Positions 1 to 9,529 of a stretch of DNA of 64,000 bases are shown piece after piece. A program made the position numbers and the translations under genes. Source of the DNA: Melieria omissa (Eukaryota > Arthropoda > Insecta > Diptera > Ulidiidae); the NCBI GenBank assembly GCA_963971225.1, contig OZ020270.1:71440432-71504431 (forward strand). The letters are read 5' to 3'. The notes under the pieces are model-generated. The model was given only the letters and a program-made list of their open reading frames with translations. It was not told the DNA's origin and searched no databases. The stretch's first letter is position 1, and each line of letters starts with the position of its first letter.

Positions 1-909
1 GAGCACTTGGATAAACGAGTCGACGACCTAGATGATTCCCTGAACAAACGAGTTGATAGTCTGGAAGACTCGATGAACAGAAAAATGGACGAGCGGCTTA
101 GGGAGGTACAGCCGCGAGAATGGTTGCCGCCGGTTCCGGAAAGTGTTGCCACCCGAGCAGAAGTGCCTACTTATGATGGGACTACGCCGTTCGACACATT
201 CAAGCTGCAATTCGACCTGGCTGCTCTGGAAAATCAGTGGACCGATGTAAGGAAAGGTCGGAGATTGGCGCTGGCTCTTAAAGGTGCTGCGGCTGAGGTA
301 ATAAAATCAGTTCCAGAATGTTTACGAAGTGAGTACGAGACCGTCATAAGGGCGCTGGCAGCCAAATACAGCGACGAGCACAACAGAACGCTGTACTACT
401 GTGAGCTGAAGAACCGCAGGCAAAGATCCAACGAGGCGCTGCAGACATATGCAGCAGACATTGAGCGGCTCGTACAGCTGTGCTACCCGTCCTTCGGCGC
501 TGATGATCTCGAGAGGATGAAGATTGAGGAGTTTATTGAAGGTCTTCATGATCCGGAGACACGTCGCAGTGCGTTGATGATGGGCAAGCCGACATTTAGG
601 GAGACGGTGACCAGCGCGATGACATACGAGGCGACATGGATTGGGAGCACTCGGTATGCACCTGCAAGGGTACGCCAGATCCAGCCGGACAACGACATTG
701 CGATCCAGTCCATAAGCTCTGAGCCACCGGGCAGGCCACCGGTGGTCTCCTCTAAAGTTGTTTGCTGGGTATGTGGCAGGGCCACATATCACGAGACTGC
801 TGCCAACGAAAGAGGCGTTCCCGTTCTCGATCGCAATCGCCTGAAGCGAGGAATACTGACAATCGAGGCCCAGCTAACAAGCGCAGGGCTGAGGACGGCG
901 AGTCGTTAA
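1..909 (+). pseudogene. gag of element A1, 5' truncated
   Basis: This is the Gag capsid polyprotein of A1. It enters from the left edge in a charged coiled-coil segment with repeats of the type LNKRVDDLDDS, followed by the Ty3-type capsid core (for example TPFDTFKLQFDLAALENQW and ALQTYAADIERLVQLCYP). A zinc knuckle beginning CWVCG is expected near residue 250. Compared with A2 and B, a 4-bp deletion near 776 shifts the frame inside the knuckle, so the last ~45 residues are off-frame and the H and final C are lost. It cannot make normal nucleocapsid. Confidence 0.8.
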
Positions 910-1003
910 ACTAAAACGGGTCAGCCCAAAGGGGCGTGAGCTGATCTCCACAATCTGCCGCCCCTCCATCCTTGTCTCACAGCTGAAACGACAGCCCAGC
1001 AGT

Positions 1004-1148
1004 TTGACAATTGAAGGAAGGATAGATGGAAAGTTGTTCGTGTTGACACTGGATACTGGAGCGTCATATTCGATCATAAAAAGGAAGCTGCTGAAGAACT
1101 GGGAACCGCTGCATGGCATACAGCTGCGGACTGCGACTGGCGAGCGCG
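1004..1148 (+). pseudogene. retroviral-type protease of A1, N-terminal half
   Basis: The sequence encodes an aspartic protease start with the catalytic triad in LTLDTGASYSIIKRKLL. It is nearly identical to the protease starts of A2 (15711, - strand) and B (47246, - strand). The frame is cut at 1148 by the nested errantivirus and resumes at 6547 (ARAPVRGKVTKTIAIGTSS). The two halves join cleanly once the 5.4-kb insert and one copy of CGCG are ignored. It is a pseudogene by insertion. Confidence 0.85.
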
Positions 1149-1471
1149 ATTTATGTGGATTTTTATCTCACTTCAATAATATTTACACAACACAATTTTA
1201 ATTTATTCTTTATTACGATCCATTCGCTTTTAACTCCGATTTACAACTGACTGCTTAAAATTAATTTTTGTCTTCTCTCATTCTATTGTCTTTTGGGTGA
1301 GTTACGAAAAGTGCAAGGTTAGTAAAATGTGTGACTGTGGGAATGGAATTCGAAATTTGAGGAGCAATGTGGAGGTTTCTGTGGAGTAAGCGGGAATTGT
1401 GTATTTATTTGGTGTAGTCTACAGGTATGTTAGTTGGCGGAGTTGGTTGGTTTGGTGGAGGTAACGTAACT
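1149..1471 (-). repeat. 3' LTR of the nested errantivirus
   Basis: This 323-bp LTR matches 6224-6546 except for one A/G difference (caattttaattta here, caattttgattta in the other). The env reading frame runs 67 bp into it and stops at 1405. The polypurine tract reads AAGGAGGGGAGG immediately upstream in element orientation. Confidence 0.9.
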
Positions 1472-2919
1472 CCTCCCCTCCTTGACTGAAAATTCTCCTG
1501 GATTTTCTTTTTTTCTTCTTTAATTTTGAGAAGTATATATATTAATATTGCAGACAATAGAATGATTACAATTGATAAGCTTATAATTATTGGTGTTACA
1601 ATTTTTTGGTTTGTTGTTTTGTAGTGTCTAATTTCTTTAATTTTTTCTATATTTTCCATTTCCTGGAAGATTATATCTTCGAAAGTTGGTGTTAGCGTTG
1701 CATTTTTGATGTCTATTTTTGATGGAATTACAAAGTTTTGCTTGAATTTTTTATTCATATTAGAAAAAGTTTCATCATTTATTAGAATTTTGCAATCGTA
1801 GAATGAGATTAGATAATTATTTTCTAATTCTATTTCTCTATCATCGCAATTACTTTTTACAGTGGTTTTCTCAATATTTCTTAATACTAATAGTCCTGGT
1901 TCTATTTCTATTATCTCTGGTTTAAGGTTTTTTATTTTATTACAATTGTTTCTAAAAATACATATTTTACTTTTTTTCAGTTTATTTGTATTTAATTCGT
2001 AATTATAGTCGTAGGTAATGTTATTTATATATATTATTTCCTGTGGATTGAAGTTTAGTTGAGTATGGTTTTGTGTAGGGATTGGTATTAGTAGGGTTCG
2101 TTTTACGGCTATAACATTTAATGGTATTTTTATAATGAATATGATCTTATTGTGGTCAAGTTGAGCTGTAGCCAATATTACATTTTGCAGTTTGTAGAAG
2201 TCAATTTTGAACTCGTTTATTTCTTCTGAGGTTAATATATTACTGGCCATAGTGTTTAGTCTTGCTGACATAATGTTGTTCTGAATGTGTTCTATGTTAT
2301 CTTCTATGATTTTTATTTTAAAAAGTATGTCTAGGTAAGTTAATTGGTTCATTGTTTCGTCGTTTTGTAGTTCAATATCTGAGAATTTGTTTATAATATT
2401 TTTTCTGTCTATTTCTATAGTTTGCTTAATGCTTTCAAATGTTTTATTAAAATGATTATTTATACGTACATTGTTATTTAGGTTATCGATTATATTGTGG
2501 GTGTTTTCGTCTAGAATGTGTAAATGTTCCTCAATTTCTGTTTTGTCTTCATCGTCCATTGTTCCTGTAATCCATTTCAGTCCTGTTCCTAGTCCGTTAA
2601 ATAGTCCTCTTTTTTGTCTATTTGGGAGGATGCTGTGTATTTTGGATCTAACTCTATTTAGTTCGTTTTCTAGTAAAACTTTGTTTTGTATTGACCTTGT
2701 ACTTTGTATATTTTCTTCTAAGGTTTGTATAATGCTTTCTATGTCTTCGACGTCAATTATGTGAATAATTTTGGTGTAGTTTTGGGTAATATGTGCATCG
2801 TCTAATTTTATTTCGGCGTAACCCTTGTCGCTGTTGATAGGTTCAATCGTTAGTGTTGACGTTATTGGCTTCGTTAGTAGGAGAATCGTCATCATCAGTG
2901 TTAACCAGTTGACCTGCAA
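1405..2919 (-). CDS. env: env glycoprotein of the nested errantivirus
   Basis: A 504-residue open frame for an errantivirus envelope protein, related in family terms to baculovirus F proteins. It has a hydrophobic signal peptide (residues 1-22), a basic furin-type site RQKRG near residue 104, then a fusion-peptide-like GLFNGLGTGLKWITGTMD. A C-terminal membrane span (IVTPIIISLSIVIILLSAILIYILL) is followed by a short basic cytoplasmic tail. The start overlaps the end of pol by 77 bp, so expression from a spliced subgenomic RNA is likely, as in gypsy. The last ~22 residues are encoded inside the 3' LTR. No stop or frameshift is visible. Confidence 0.85.
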   Translation of the reverse strand: MQVNWLTLMMTILLLTKPITSTLTIEPINSDKGYAEIKLDDAHITQNYTKIIHIIDVEDIESIIQTLEENIQSTRSIQNKVLLENELNRVRSKIHSILPNRQKRGLFNGLGTGLKWITGTMDDEDKTEIEEHLHILDENTHNIIDNLNNNVRINNHFNKTFESIKQTIEIDRKNIINKFSDIELQNDETMNQLTYLDILFKIKIIEDNIEHIQNNIMSARLNTMASNILTSEEINEFKIDFYKLQNVILATAQLDHNKIIFIIKIPLNVIAVKRTLLIPIPTQNHTQLNFNPQEIIYINNITYDYNYELNTNKLKKSKICIFRNNCNKIKNLKPEIIEIEPGLLVLRNIEKTTVKSNCDDREIELENNYLISFYDCKILINDETFSNMNKKFKQNFVIPSKIDIKNATLTPTFEDIIFQEMENIEKIKEIRHYKTTNQKIVTPIIISLSIVIILLSAILIYILLKIKEEKKKIQENFQSRRGGVTLPPPNQPTPPTNIPVDYTK

Positions 2920-4930
2920 ATTTAGTTTTTCTTTTAATATTGCTTGTGTGGATATTGTCTAAATTTAATTTCTTGTATCTTGGTTCGTATTTATGCCTGA
3001 GTGCCTTGTAGTTTTTCACGTAGCCTTCGGCTTCTTCATTTGTGTAATCTTCACGATTCTGATTTAGTTTGTTCATGGTTTTACGTTTAGCTTCTTCTAA
3101 GCGACTTTTTATTGTTGAGTTTTCTATTTTTCCTTCAGCTATATCGATAGGCCTTTCTTTTGTTGTCGAATGAATGGATTTATTATAGTATTCAATACAT
3201 TTGAACACTCTCTCTTTTGTTGACAGTGTGGAATTTTCTGTTTCTAACACTCTGAATTTTTCGGATAGTGTGCTATGGAGTCTTTCCACATCGGCGTTGC
3301 CGGTGTGATTGTTTGGCTTTGTAAAATGGACTTCGATCTCTTCTTCTCTTAAAAAGTCCTTCACGTTTACCGAATTAAATTCATTATCCGTAATAATGCG
3401 GGATGGTTTTGTCCTTGTTGACAGGAATTGTCTTAACTTTTCAACTATTGTGATACTGTTTCTATCCTCTAAATGATATGCAGTGGCAAATTTGGAAAAT
3501 TTATCAATGAAAGTGATGAAGCTATGCTTCTTTATTGTGTAGACATCTAGGTGAATAGTTTCATGTGGGTGGTTTGGTGTTTCTGTAATTAGTAATTTTG
3601 CTCTAACGGGATTCCTATCATACTTGGCCCTACTACAAATGTCGCAGTTATTTATATATTTTTGTATTAGTAGTTTTAAATTTTTGAAATATATTAACTT
3701 TTTTAAACTTTCGTAATTTTCATTAATGCCTCCATGTCCAGATTCTTTTCTATGAAATTTTTCAATTTGTCTGAACGTTTCATTTTCATCTTTCATGTCT
3801 CTGGCATGGTGACTGCATTTGAGAAATTTTATTTTTGTTCCGTAAATGCTGATAAGTTTTAATTGTACTTTGTTGTACATATAATCTGAAAGTTCGCAAT
3901 ATATTCCTACTTTGCCAATTTTTATGTGTCGTCTAAAAATATCTGTCATGAAGTCAGAAGTAATGTCATCGGTGTTTATGTAAATTTTCATTTTGTTATT
4001 GATAATTTCTGTTTCCACGATTTTATTGTCAGTAATTATTATTTGTGTTTGAAATCTGTTGACTACTGTTTCCAATATGGGAAAGTGGTCATTCTGCTCT
4101 TCTCGTTGGGAGTGTGTTGTTGCGTCTGTGCTTATGTTGTCTTCGTCAATGTTTAATATTTCGCCTGATTCTGGGTTAACTCTGCTTAGAAAGTCGGCTA
4201 TTATATTTTCTTTTCCTTTTATGTAGTAAGCGGAAGTGCTTTCTTTGATTATGTTTTGCTCAAGCATTTCTTTTATCTGTTTGTTAATTTCGGTTTCATG
4301 CACTTGAGGGTACCTATATATTTTCGAATATACAGGTTTATTTGTTTTGGTTACAATCTCATGTTGGATTTGGTGGGTGTGACTTAGTGCCTGCCCTTCT
4401 AAGAAAAATAGATCGCTATTGGATTCTATAATTTTTTCTGTTTCTTTCTTTTCCTCTTCATTCATATCATTTCTAATGAGTTTATTTGGAATTTCTTTTA
4501 TTTCTTCTAATGCGTGAATATTTTCGTAACTGTAAGGGCAAGTGCCTATGAAATTGATTCGGTTTCCATTTATTTCTATATATTCTTGGTCTAGGTTGAT
4601 AATTGCTCCTACCCTCTTTAGAATATTCTGTCCGATAAGTCCGCTAAAATTTTTATCTTTAAATGTCGTTATTTTCCATGCCATTAAGTTAGGGTCATGA
4701 AATTCTTTTGGCGTTTCTGTAATTATTTCGTATTCTGTTTGGCTTTGTCCATTTAAGGTATTGAGTTTTAATGGTTTGTTAAGTCTGCTCCTCTTATAGT
4801 TTGGTAAGGTGTCCTCATCTAATAGTGTCGTCGAAGACCCTGTATCGATTAGGCATTTAATTGTTTTATTCCCAATTGTTAATTCAACTATCGGTAAATT
4901 TCCTTGGGGGCTACCGATTGAAAATTTACT
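2843..4930 (-). CDS. pol: pol remnant: protease fused to integrase, RT and RNase H deleted
   Basis: The pol frame is open from inside the end of gag, in a different frame from gag, to 2843. The protease motif CLIDTGSSTTLLDED lies near 4845, before the first ATG at 4684. The product then reaches the first RT residues (IIKESTSAY) and jumps directly to the end of RNase H (YIKGKENIIADFLSR) near 4230. So about the whole polymerase is absent while the frame is kept. Integrase follows with an HHCC zinc finger (HRKESGHGG to CDICSRAKY) and the D, D, E residues in HLDVYTIKK, IITDNEF and ADVERLHSTL. It ends with a charged tail overlapping env. Confidence 0.85.
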   Translation of the reverse strand, partial: SKFSIGSPQGNLPIVELTIGNKTIKCLIDTGSSTTLLDEDTLPNYKRSRLNKPLKLNTLNGQSQTEYEIITETPKEFHDPNLMAWKITTFKDKNFSGLIGQNILKRVGAIINLDQEYIEINGNRINFIGTCPYSYENIHALEEIKEIPNKLIRNDMNEEEKKETEKIIESNSDLFFLEGQALSHTHQIQHEIVTKTNKPVYSKIYRYPQVHETEINKQIKEMLEQNIIKESTSAYYIKGKENIIADFLSRVNPESGEILNIDEDNISTDATTHSQREEQNDHFPILETVVNRFQTQIIITDNKIVETEIINNKMKIYINTDDITSDFMTDIFRRHIKIGKVGIYCELSDYMYNKVQLKLISIYGTKIKFLKCSHHARDMKDENETFRQIEKFHRKESGHGGINENYESLKKLIYFKNLKLLIQKYINNCDICSRAKYDRNPVRAKLLITETPNHPHETIHLDVYTIKKHSFITFIDKFSKFATAYHLEDRNSITIVEKLRQFLSTRTKPSRIITDNEFNSVNVKDFLREEEIEVHFTKPNNHTGNADVERLHSTLSEKFRVLETENSTLSTKERVFKCIEYYNKSIHSTTKERPIDIAEGKIENSTIKSRLEEAKRKTMNKLNQNREDYTNEEAEGYVKNYKALRHKYEPRYKKLNLDNIHTSNIKRKTKFAGQLVNTDDDDSPTNEANNVNTND

Positions 4931-6012
4931 TCTTCTTGTGTTACATGGTCTATTTCCATTGGTTCGTGGTGATTTCCCCCATGTTGCCTGTATTGTCCAC
5001 TGTTTTGTCGGATCTGTCCACTGTTTTGTCGATACTGTCCAATGTTTTGTCGATACTGTCCACTGTTTTGTGGGTACTGTCCAATGTTTTGTCGATACTG
5101 TCCACTGTTTTGTGGGTACTGTCCAATGTTTTGTCGATACTGTCCACTGTTTTGTGGGTACTGACCATTGTTTTGTCGATACTGTCCACTGTTTTGTGGG
5201 TACTGTCCACTGTTTTGTGGGTATTGGCCATTGTTTTGTTGGTACTGTGTGTTTTGTTGGTATTGTTCGATTTGGCTTTTTGGGTTCATGGTATAATTAT
5301 TTTCGTATTTTTTCTTTTTTATTAATCCAGTTTCTTCTAGTGTATGGTATGCTTCTCTTATATTATTAATATTCCTACTATATACTATGGACGCTAAATG
5401 TGGAGGTATGTTATTTAGGAACGTTTTTAGGATCATTGATTCGTTTGTAGTTGGGGAAAATTCTGTAGGTTGATAATTATCTTGCTCGTATTTTGTGTTT
5501 AGTTTGTCTAAGATACTTTTTAGGTATTCATAATATTGACTTACATTATTTCTATTTTTTGCGTTTAGTGCTTTGAAGTACAGTTGATGATATGTTTCTC
5601 TCACTCCAAAATTTTTTATTAGTTCCTTTTTTATTTGTATCCATGTCGGTTTCGGTCCTAGTGTTCTGATTGTATGGAGGGCATTTCCCTGCAGCTTGTT
5701 GATTATACACCTCTGGAATACATATTCCTTCATCTGCGTGTTTTCGAATATCGGTAAGAAAATTTCCACTTCCCGTATAAAGGAGGTTAGGTCATAATCC
5801 TTTTCGCCTCTATATTCCTTAATTCTGCCTGCCTCTTTTAATAACTCCGAAACTGCTATCGGCGTGTTAGGAATTGCGTCCGTCCTTGGTTGCGGTGGGG
5901 TTGTTTGTATTGTTGGGTGTTGCGGTGGTGTTATTTGTGTTGGCTGTTGGTTCTCCATCGTTTGATATGGTGTTGCTTTTCTCTCTTTTTCCTTATTGGT
6001 TATTTTCGGCAT
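4888..6012 (-). CDS. gag: gag of the nested errantivirus
   Basis: A 374-residue intact frame for the structural Gag protein. The N-terminus is rich in Pro, Gln and Thr. The central capsid-like part has motifs such as FIREVEIFLPIFENTQMKEYVFQRCIINKLQGNAL. The C-terminal third is a run of about a dozen 7-residue repeats of the pattern GQYPQNS or GQYRQNN, encoded by a 21-bp minisatellite at 4985-5250. No CCHC knuckle is visible, which fits gypsy-group elements. Pol probably follows by frameshifting within the overlap. Confidence 0.85.
   Translation of the reverse strand: MPKITNKEKERKATPYQTMENQQPTQITPPQHPTIQTTPPQPRTDAIPNTPIAVSELLKEAGRIKEYRGEKDYDLTSFIREVEIFLPIFENTQMKEYVFQRCIINKLQGNALHTIRTLGPKPTWIQIKKELIKNFGVRETYHQLYFKALNAKNRNNVSQYYEYLKSILDKLNTKYEQDNYQPTEFSPTTNESMILKTFLNNIPPHLASIVYSRNINNIREAYHTLEETGLIKKKKYENNYTMNPKSQIEQYQQNTQYQQNNGQYPQNSGQYPQNSGQYRQNNGQYPQNSGQYRQNIGQYPQNSGQYRQNIGQYPQNSGQYRQNIGQYRQNSGQIRQNSGQYRQHGGNHHEPMEIDHVTQEEVNFQSVAPKEIYR
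4985..5250 (-). repeat. 21-bp coding minisatellite in gag
   Basis: About twelve tandem 21-bp units (ccactgttttgtgggtactg type on the + strand) encode the GQYPQNS repeats of gag. Because the unit is a multiple of three and lacks stops in several frames, it opens spurious frames on both strands (for example 4809-5369 +). Confidence 0.9.
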
Positions 6013-6207
6013 ATAATTTCTGTTTTGGTGGTTGTTGATTCCTTTTTTTTTTTTTTTTTGTGTGTGTGTTTAAATATGAATATTATTATTTGTGTTTAGC
6101 GTTTTACACTTTGATGTGTGTTTTTTGTTGTTATTTATATTTATATTTATATATAAATATATTTATATTCAGCGTTTTGTTCTTCTCTACGTATCTTTGG
6201 ATTCGTA

Positions 6208-6224
6208 GTTGTCCGACTGCGCCA
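6208..6224 (-). promoter_or_regulatory. primer binding site (tRNA-Ser type) of the nested errantivirus
   Basis: In element orientation the sequence next to the 5' LTR is TGGCGCAGTCGGACAAC. 17.6 and 297 elements are known to use a serine tRNA with a TGGCGCAGTCG-type site. The first T overlaps the last LTR base. Confidence 0.7.
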
Positions 6225-6546
6225 TTTATGTGGATTTTTATCTCACTTCAATAATATTTACACAACACAATTTTGATTTATTCTTTATTACGATCCATTC
6301 GCTTTTAACTCCGATTTACAACTGACTGCTTAAAATTAATTTTTGTCTTCTCTCATTCTATTGTCTTTTGGGTGAGTTACGAAAAGTGCAAGGTTAGTAA
6401 AATGTGTGACTGTGGGAATGGAATTCGAAATTTGAGGAGCAATGTGGAGGTTTCTGTGGAGTAAGCGGGAATTGTGTATTTATTTGGTGTAGTCTACAGG
6501 TATGTTAGTTGGCGGAGTTGGTTGGTTTGGTGGAGGTAACGTAACT
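6224..6546 (-). repeat. 5' LTR of the nested errantivirus
   Basis: The 323-bp partner of 1149-1471, with one mismatch. It ends at GTAACT on the + strand and is followed by the duplicated target CGCG and the resumed A1 protease. Confidence 0.9.
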
Positions 6547-7759
6547 CGCGCGCCGGTAAGAGGGAAAGTTACAAAAACGATTGCTATCGGCACCAGCAGC
6601 CTGGAACATGAGTTCATCGTCGCGGATATAATGGACGACGTGATTATAGGCGTGGATTTCATGATTAGGCTTTTGCACGCCTGAAGGAAAAACTGTGCAG
6701 TGCTCCAATTCTGGCCTTCCCCGTGCCTGGGGAGATGTTTGTGCTGGATACAGATGCAAGCGGGAATAGTATTGGCGGTGTGCTATCACAGATAATAGAC
6801 GGCCAGGAACAAGTGATAGCGTACTACAGTAGGGTTCTATCGAAACCGGAACGCAATTACTGTGTGACTCGGAGAGAACTGCTGGCGGTATTGGACTGCG
6901 TGAAACACTTCTACAAATATCTGTATGGACAAAGGTTTCGCCTGCGCACAGATCATGCGGCATTGAAATGGCTCCTGAACTTTAAAGATTCTGAAGGGCA
7001 ATTGGCGCGGTGGATCGAGCGACTGCAGAGCTACGACTACACGATAGAGCATCGCAAAGGCAGTAGCCATGGAAATGCCGATGCCTTGTCACGCCGTCCG
7101 TGCAAAGTCGAATGCAGGCAGTGCTCGCGAGCCGAAAGCAAAGAACAGATAGTGGACGTCCGGTTGGTAAGCGTTATGCCAGAGGAAGGGTGGTCGGCGG
7201 AGAGGCTACAAAAAGACCAGCGTGAGGATGCGGATCTTGCAAAAATCGTTGAAGGCAAGGAGCAAGGCGCACGTCGCACGGTGAAAGCCCGATCGCTAAG
7301 GCTTACTGGGCACAGTGGAAAAGTCTGCGACTGAAAGAAGGATGCCTGTACCGCGAATGGGAGAGCGCGGATGGTCGGACCAGCAACTCCCTGATGGTAG
7401 TGACGGACTACGTGGTCAATAAGCGGGCGGAACTGGAGGAAATTCACCAGTTTATAAGGAGCCGCACCAAACTGGTCAGCGATAAGGCGAAAGCCAGATA
7501 TGATCTACGGGCCAACTCAGCAGGGTTCCAAGAAGGCGATCTGGTAATGCTCTACAACCCGCAGCGGAGGAAAGGTTTGTCTCCGAAACTTCAAGCGTCA
7601 TGGGAAGGACCGTACGAATTCGTGACTAGGATTAACGACGTGGTATACAGGATTCAACGTTGCAGCAATAGAGGCGCTAAGCTGAAGGTAGTCCATTTGG
7701 AGCGCCTGGCGCCTCATCACAGCGGAGCCTCGGCACTTGTTCGGGACGAACAAGTCTAA
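6547..7759 (+). pseudogene. A1 pol remnants: protease tail, RNase H, integrase C-terminus
   Basis: From 6547 the protease resumes up to FMIR and is joined at about 6668 to the RNase H region (FVLDTDASGNSIGGVLSQ, then ALSRRPCKVEC). All RT motifs seen in A2 are missing. Near 7265-7285 a small deletion relative to A2 shifts the frame. Near 7398 most of integrase is deleted, leaving its C-terminal chromatin-binding-like part (TDYVVNKRAELEEIHQF, then YNPQRRKGLSPKLQASWEGPY) to the stop at 7757-7759. It is a multiply deleted, inactive pol. Confidence 0.8.
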
Positions 7760-7770
7760 GTGGTGGGCAG

Positions 7771-8218
7771 TGTAACGATGAGACAGTCTGTCGCTGTGCA
7801 AAGCAACCCTACCGCTACGTGCCGTGCTATAATCCAGTCTGGCAACGACGGCCGCGATAGTAACTTTTAGTCCAATCTGGCAACGACGGTCGTGATAATA
7901 ACTTTTAGTCCAACCTGGCAATGATGGAAACTTTTAGTTCACTCCGGAATGTGCGGGAACGATCTGCGCGATGGCCTGAGAGGTATAAAAGGCAGCCGGA
8001 TACGGCGCAGCGAGTCAGTCTGGTTTTGACAAGTGAAGTTGCCACACGGAGTAATTAAGCAAATACTTAAGTGTACGAACAGTAAAGTGTAAACTGTGAA
8101 TAATAAAGTGACTGTTGGTTTATTTTATTGTCTGCGTTTAAGAAACTGAGTGTGTTTTATTTTCAAATTGCACAATCCAGTGATACGTAACAGCCCACTA
8201 GACCTAGTATTCGTAACA
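7771..8218 (+). repeat. 3' LTR of element A1
   Basis: The 448-bp LTR begins TGTAACGATGAG and ends TATTCGTAACA, with TGT...ACA ends. It matches the - strand LTR at 11749-12207. U3 has three tandem degenerate units containing CTGGCAAYGAYGG and TTTTAGTCCAAYCTGG. A polyadenylation signal AATAAA lies near 8103. The flanking ATAT on the right recurs beside other LTRs of this family. Confidence 0.85.
7984..8020 (+). promoter_or_regulatory. core promoter of the A1 LTR
   Basis: TATAAAA at 7984-7990 is followed 33 bp downstream by TCAGTC (8015-8020), an arthropod initiator match with A at +1. Spacing and motifs fit a TATA-Inr Pol II promoter that starts the retrotransposon RNA at the U3/R boundary. 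Confidence 0.65.
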
Positions 8219-8775
8219 ATATTGAAATTTTCTCCCAAAAGTTAAAAAATCTCCTAAAATTGTTGTCATTTTTTAAAGGAATTAATCTTCTCGTAAAAAA
8301 TAAAAACATTTGAATAAAAATTTTTTATTGCAACCGTTTTTTATTTAACTTCAGCTTAACAACAAAAACTTAACAAAAACAAAACTGTTATATGTTTTTG
8401 TATAAAATAAATAAACAAATAAAAAGTGTAACTTGTGACCAGATTTCATTGTGACAGCAACAAGTGAGAACTAGATAGAACGAGCCAACATTTTGTAGGC
8501 TTGAACATGTTTAACACAATAGGATGCTTTTACTATTAAAATAGTTGCCAAAATACGTTATGCTGCCAGTGTTCCCACCACATCATACTTCGTTATCCAA
8601 AAATCTCCCAAAAATCCACTAAGGATCTGAAAAATCCCCTTATTTAAAATATTAATCTCCCAAACTTTCTCCTAAACAATTTTTCCTCCTAAAAATTCTT
8701 CTAAATGGTCAAGAATCTCCTAAATCTAGGAGGAAATCTCCTGATCTGGCAACACTGGCATAGAGCGGTCAAAAC
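8219..8775. other. non-coding region with TCTCC-rich degenerate repeats
   Basis: There is no open frame of note. The motif TCTCCTAAAA or TCTCCCAAAA recurs at 8230-8260 and 8600-8740, suggesting that A1 inserted into an older repeat. CCAGTGTT at 8569 and AACACTGG at 8752 are inverted, like weak hAT-type ends, but their flanks do not match as a target duplication. Confidence 0.4.
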
Positions 8776-9494
8776 TAGTGATGGGAAAAAAAATTCATTA
8801 ATCGATTCATGAATCATATGATTAATTGAAACAGAGCGATTATTAGTTGCAATTAATCGATGGAAATGAATATTAATCGAATGATTTTCTTAATATTTTA
8901 ACTTAACCGTCTAATTTTTAGTATGTTAAAACGTAAATTTTTACCAATTGCCTTATAGAAACAATAACAATGAATTAATTAATGAAAGTAAGTACATATT
9001 AAAGGAAAAAATATATACTTGTATTTTATTTATTAATTGCAGAGTTTAGAAATAATAGTTTTGACAGGCGGGAAATCGTGAACCTGTGCCTCTTTTCAGT
9101 GGCAGTTGCACCTGCTTTTGAAAAGAGGGGCTCTGCTCACTGTTCGCGTTTCTTCACAGGCATTGATGGCGTTGCGCTTTAGTTTCAAAACGGGAGCATT
9201 CAAAGAAAGCTAAGCTCATCCTGAATTTGGGTTAGGTCGTTGTCTTTTTTGTGACGGTTGTGAGCCAGCAACTTGTGGTGAGTAAATCAAATTCAATATC
9301 GCATCAAAGTGTCCGTCTCAAGTTTTTATTTTGCGCGAAGAAAAAAGGTAATGAAACGTTTTCTTTCGATTATTTTAGCATCTAATCGATTAACGTTTCG
9401 ATTAATCGAAACCCATTTTTCGATACAATTAAATCGTGAATTGAAAGAAAAAAATCGATTATTGTGTGTCAAATGATTAATCGTCCCATCACTA
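8776..9494. mobile_element. non-autonomous hAT-type element, 719 bp
   Basis: The ends are inverted (TAGTGATGGGA at 8776 and TCCCATCACTA at 9494), which is a classic hAT terminus. The flanks GTCAAAAC (8768-8775) and CTCAAAAC (9495-9502) match at 7 of 8 bases, as expected for a hAT 8-bp duplication. AT-rich subterminal ATTAATCGAT motifs occur near both ends. No transposase frame is present; 9061-9290 is GC-richer and of unknown origin. Confidence 0.75.
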
Positions 9495-9529
9495 CTCAAA
9501 ACTGGCAGCGCACAGCCGTGGTACAGCAT

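Larger units (their letters stand above)
1149..6546 (-). mobile_element. errantivirus of the 17.6/297 type, RT-deleted, nested in A1
   Basis: This is a complete LTR-to-LTR insertion on the - strand. Its LTRs (6224-6546 and 1149-1471, 323 bp each) begin AGTTAC and end CATAAAT in element orientation, which is the gypsy-group signature. I see one difference between them, so the insertion is recent. The host protease sequence is duplicated by 4 bp (CGCG) in an alternating pyrimidine-purine target, as gypsy elements prefer. The order is gag, protease, integrase, env. Reverse transcriptase and RNase H are missing through an in-frame internal deletion near 4230. A purine tract lies just inside the 3' LTR (1472-1483). 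Confidence 0.9.
1..8218 (+). mobile_element. LTR retrotransposon A1 (Ty3/gypsy, mdg3-like), partial
   Basis: This Ty3/gypsy element is cut by the left window edge inside gag and ends with an LTR at 7771-8218. It is the same family as A2 (11749-21603), which supplies the reference order gag, protease, RT, RNase H, integrase. A1 is split by a nested errantivirus at 1149-6546, with the protease reading on either side and CGCG duplicated at the junction. It has also lost the segment from just after the protease motif FMIR to the RNase H domain (junction near 6668), and most of integrase (junction near 7398). The lineage call rests on the tRNA-Leu primer site seen in A2 and is an inference. Confidence 0.85.

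Noticed and set aside
4809..5369. Long + strand frames over the gag minisatellite
   Set aside because: The 21-bp repeat lacks stops in several frames, so these are mirror frames of the real - strand gag.
8569..8760. hAT-like element bounded by CCAGTGTT and AACACTGG
   Set aside because: Only 8 bp are inverted and the flanks show no direct duplication.
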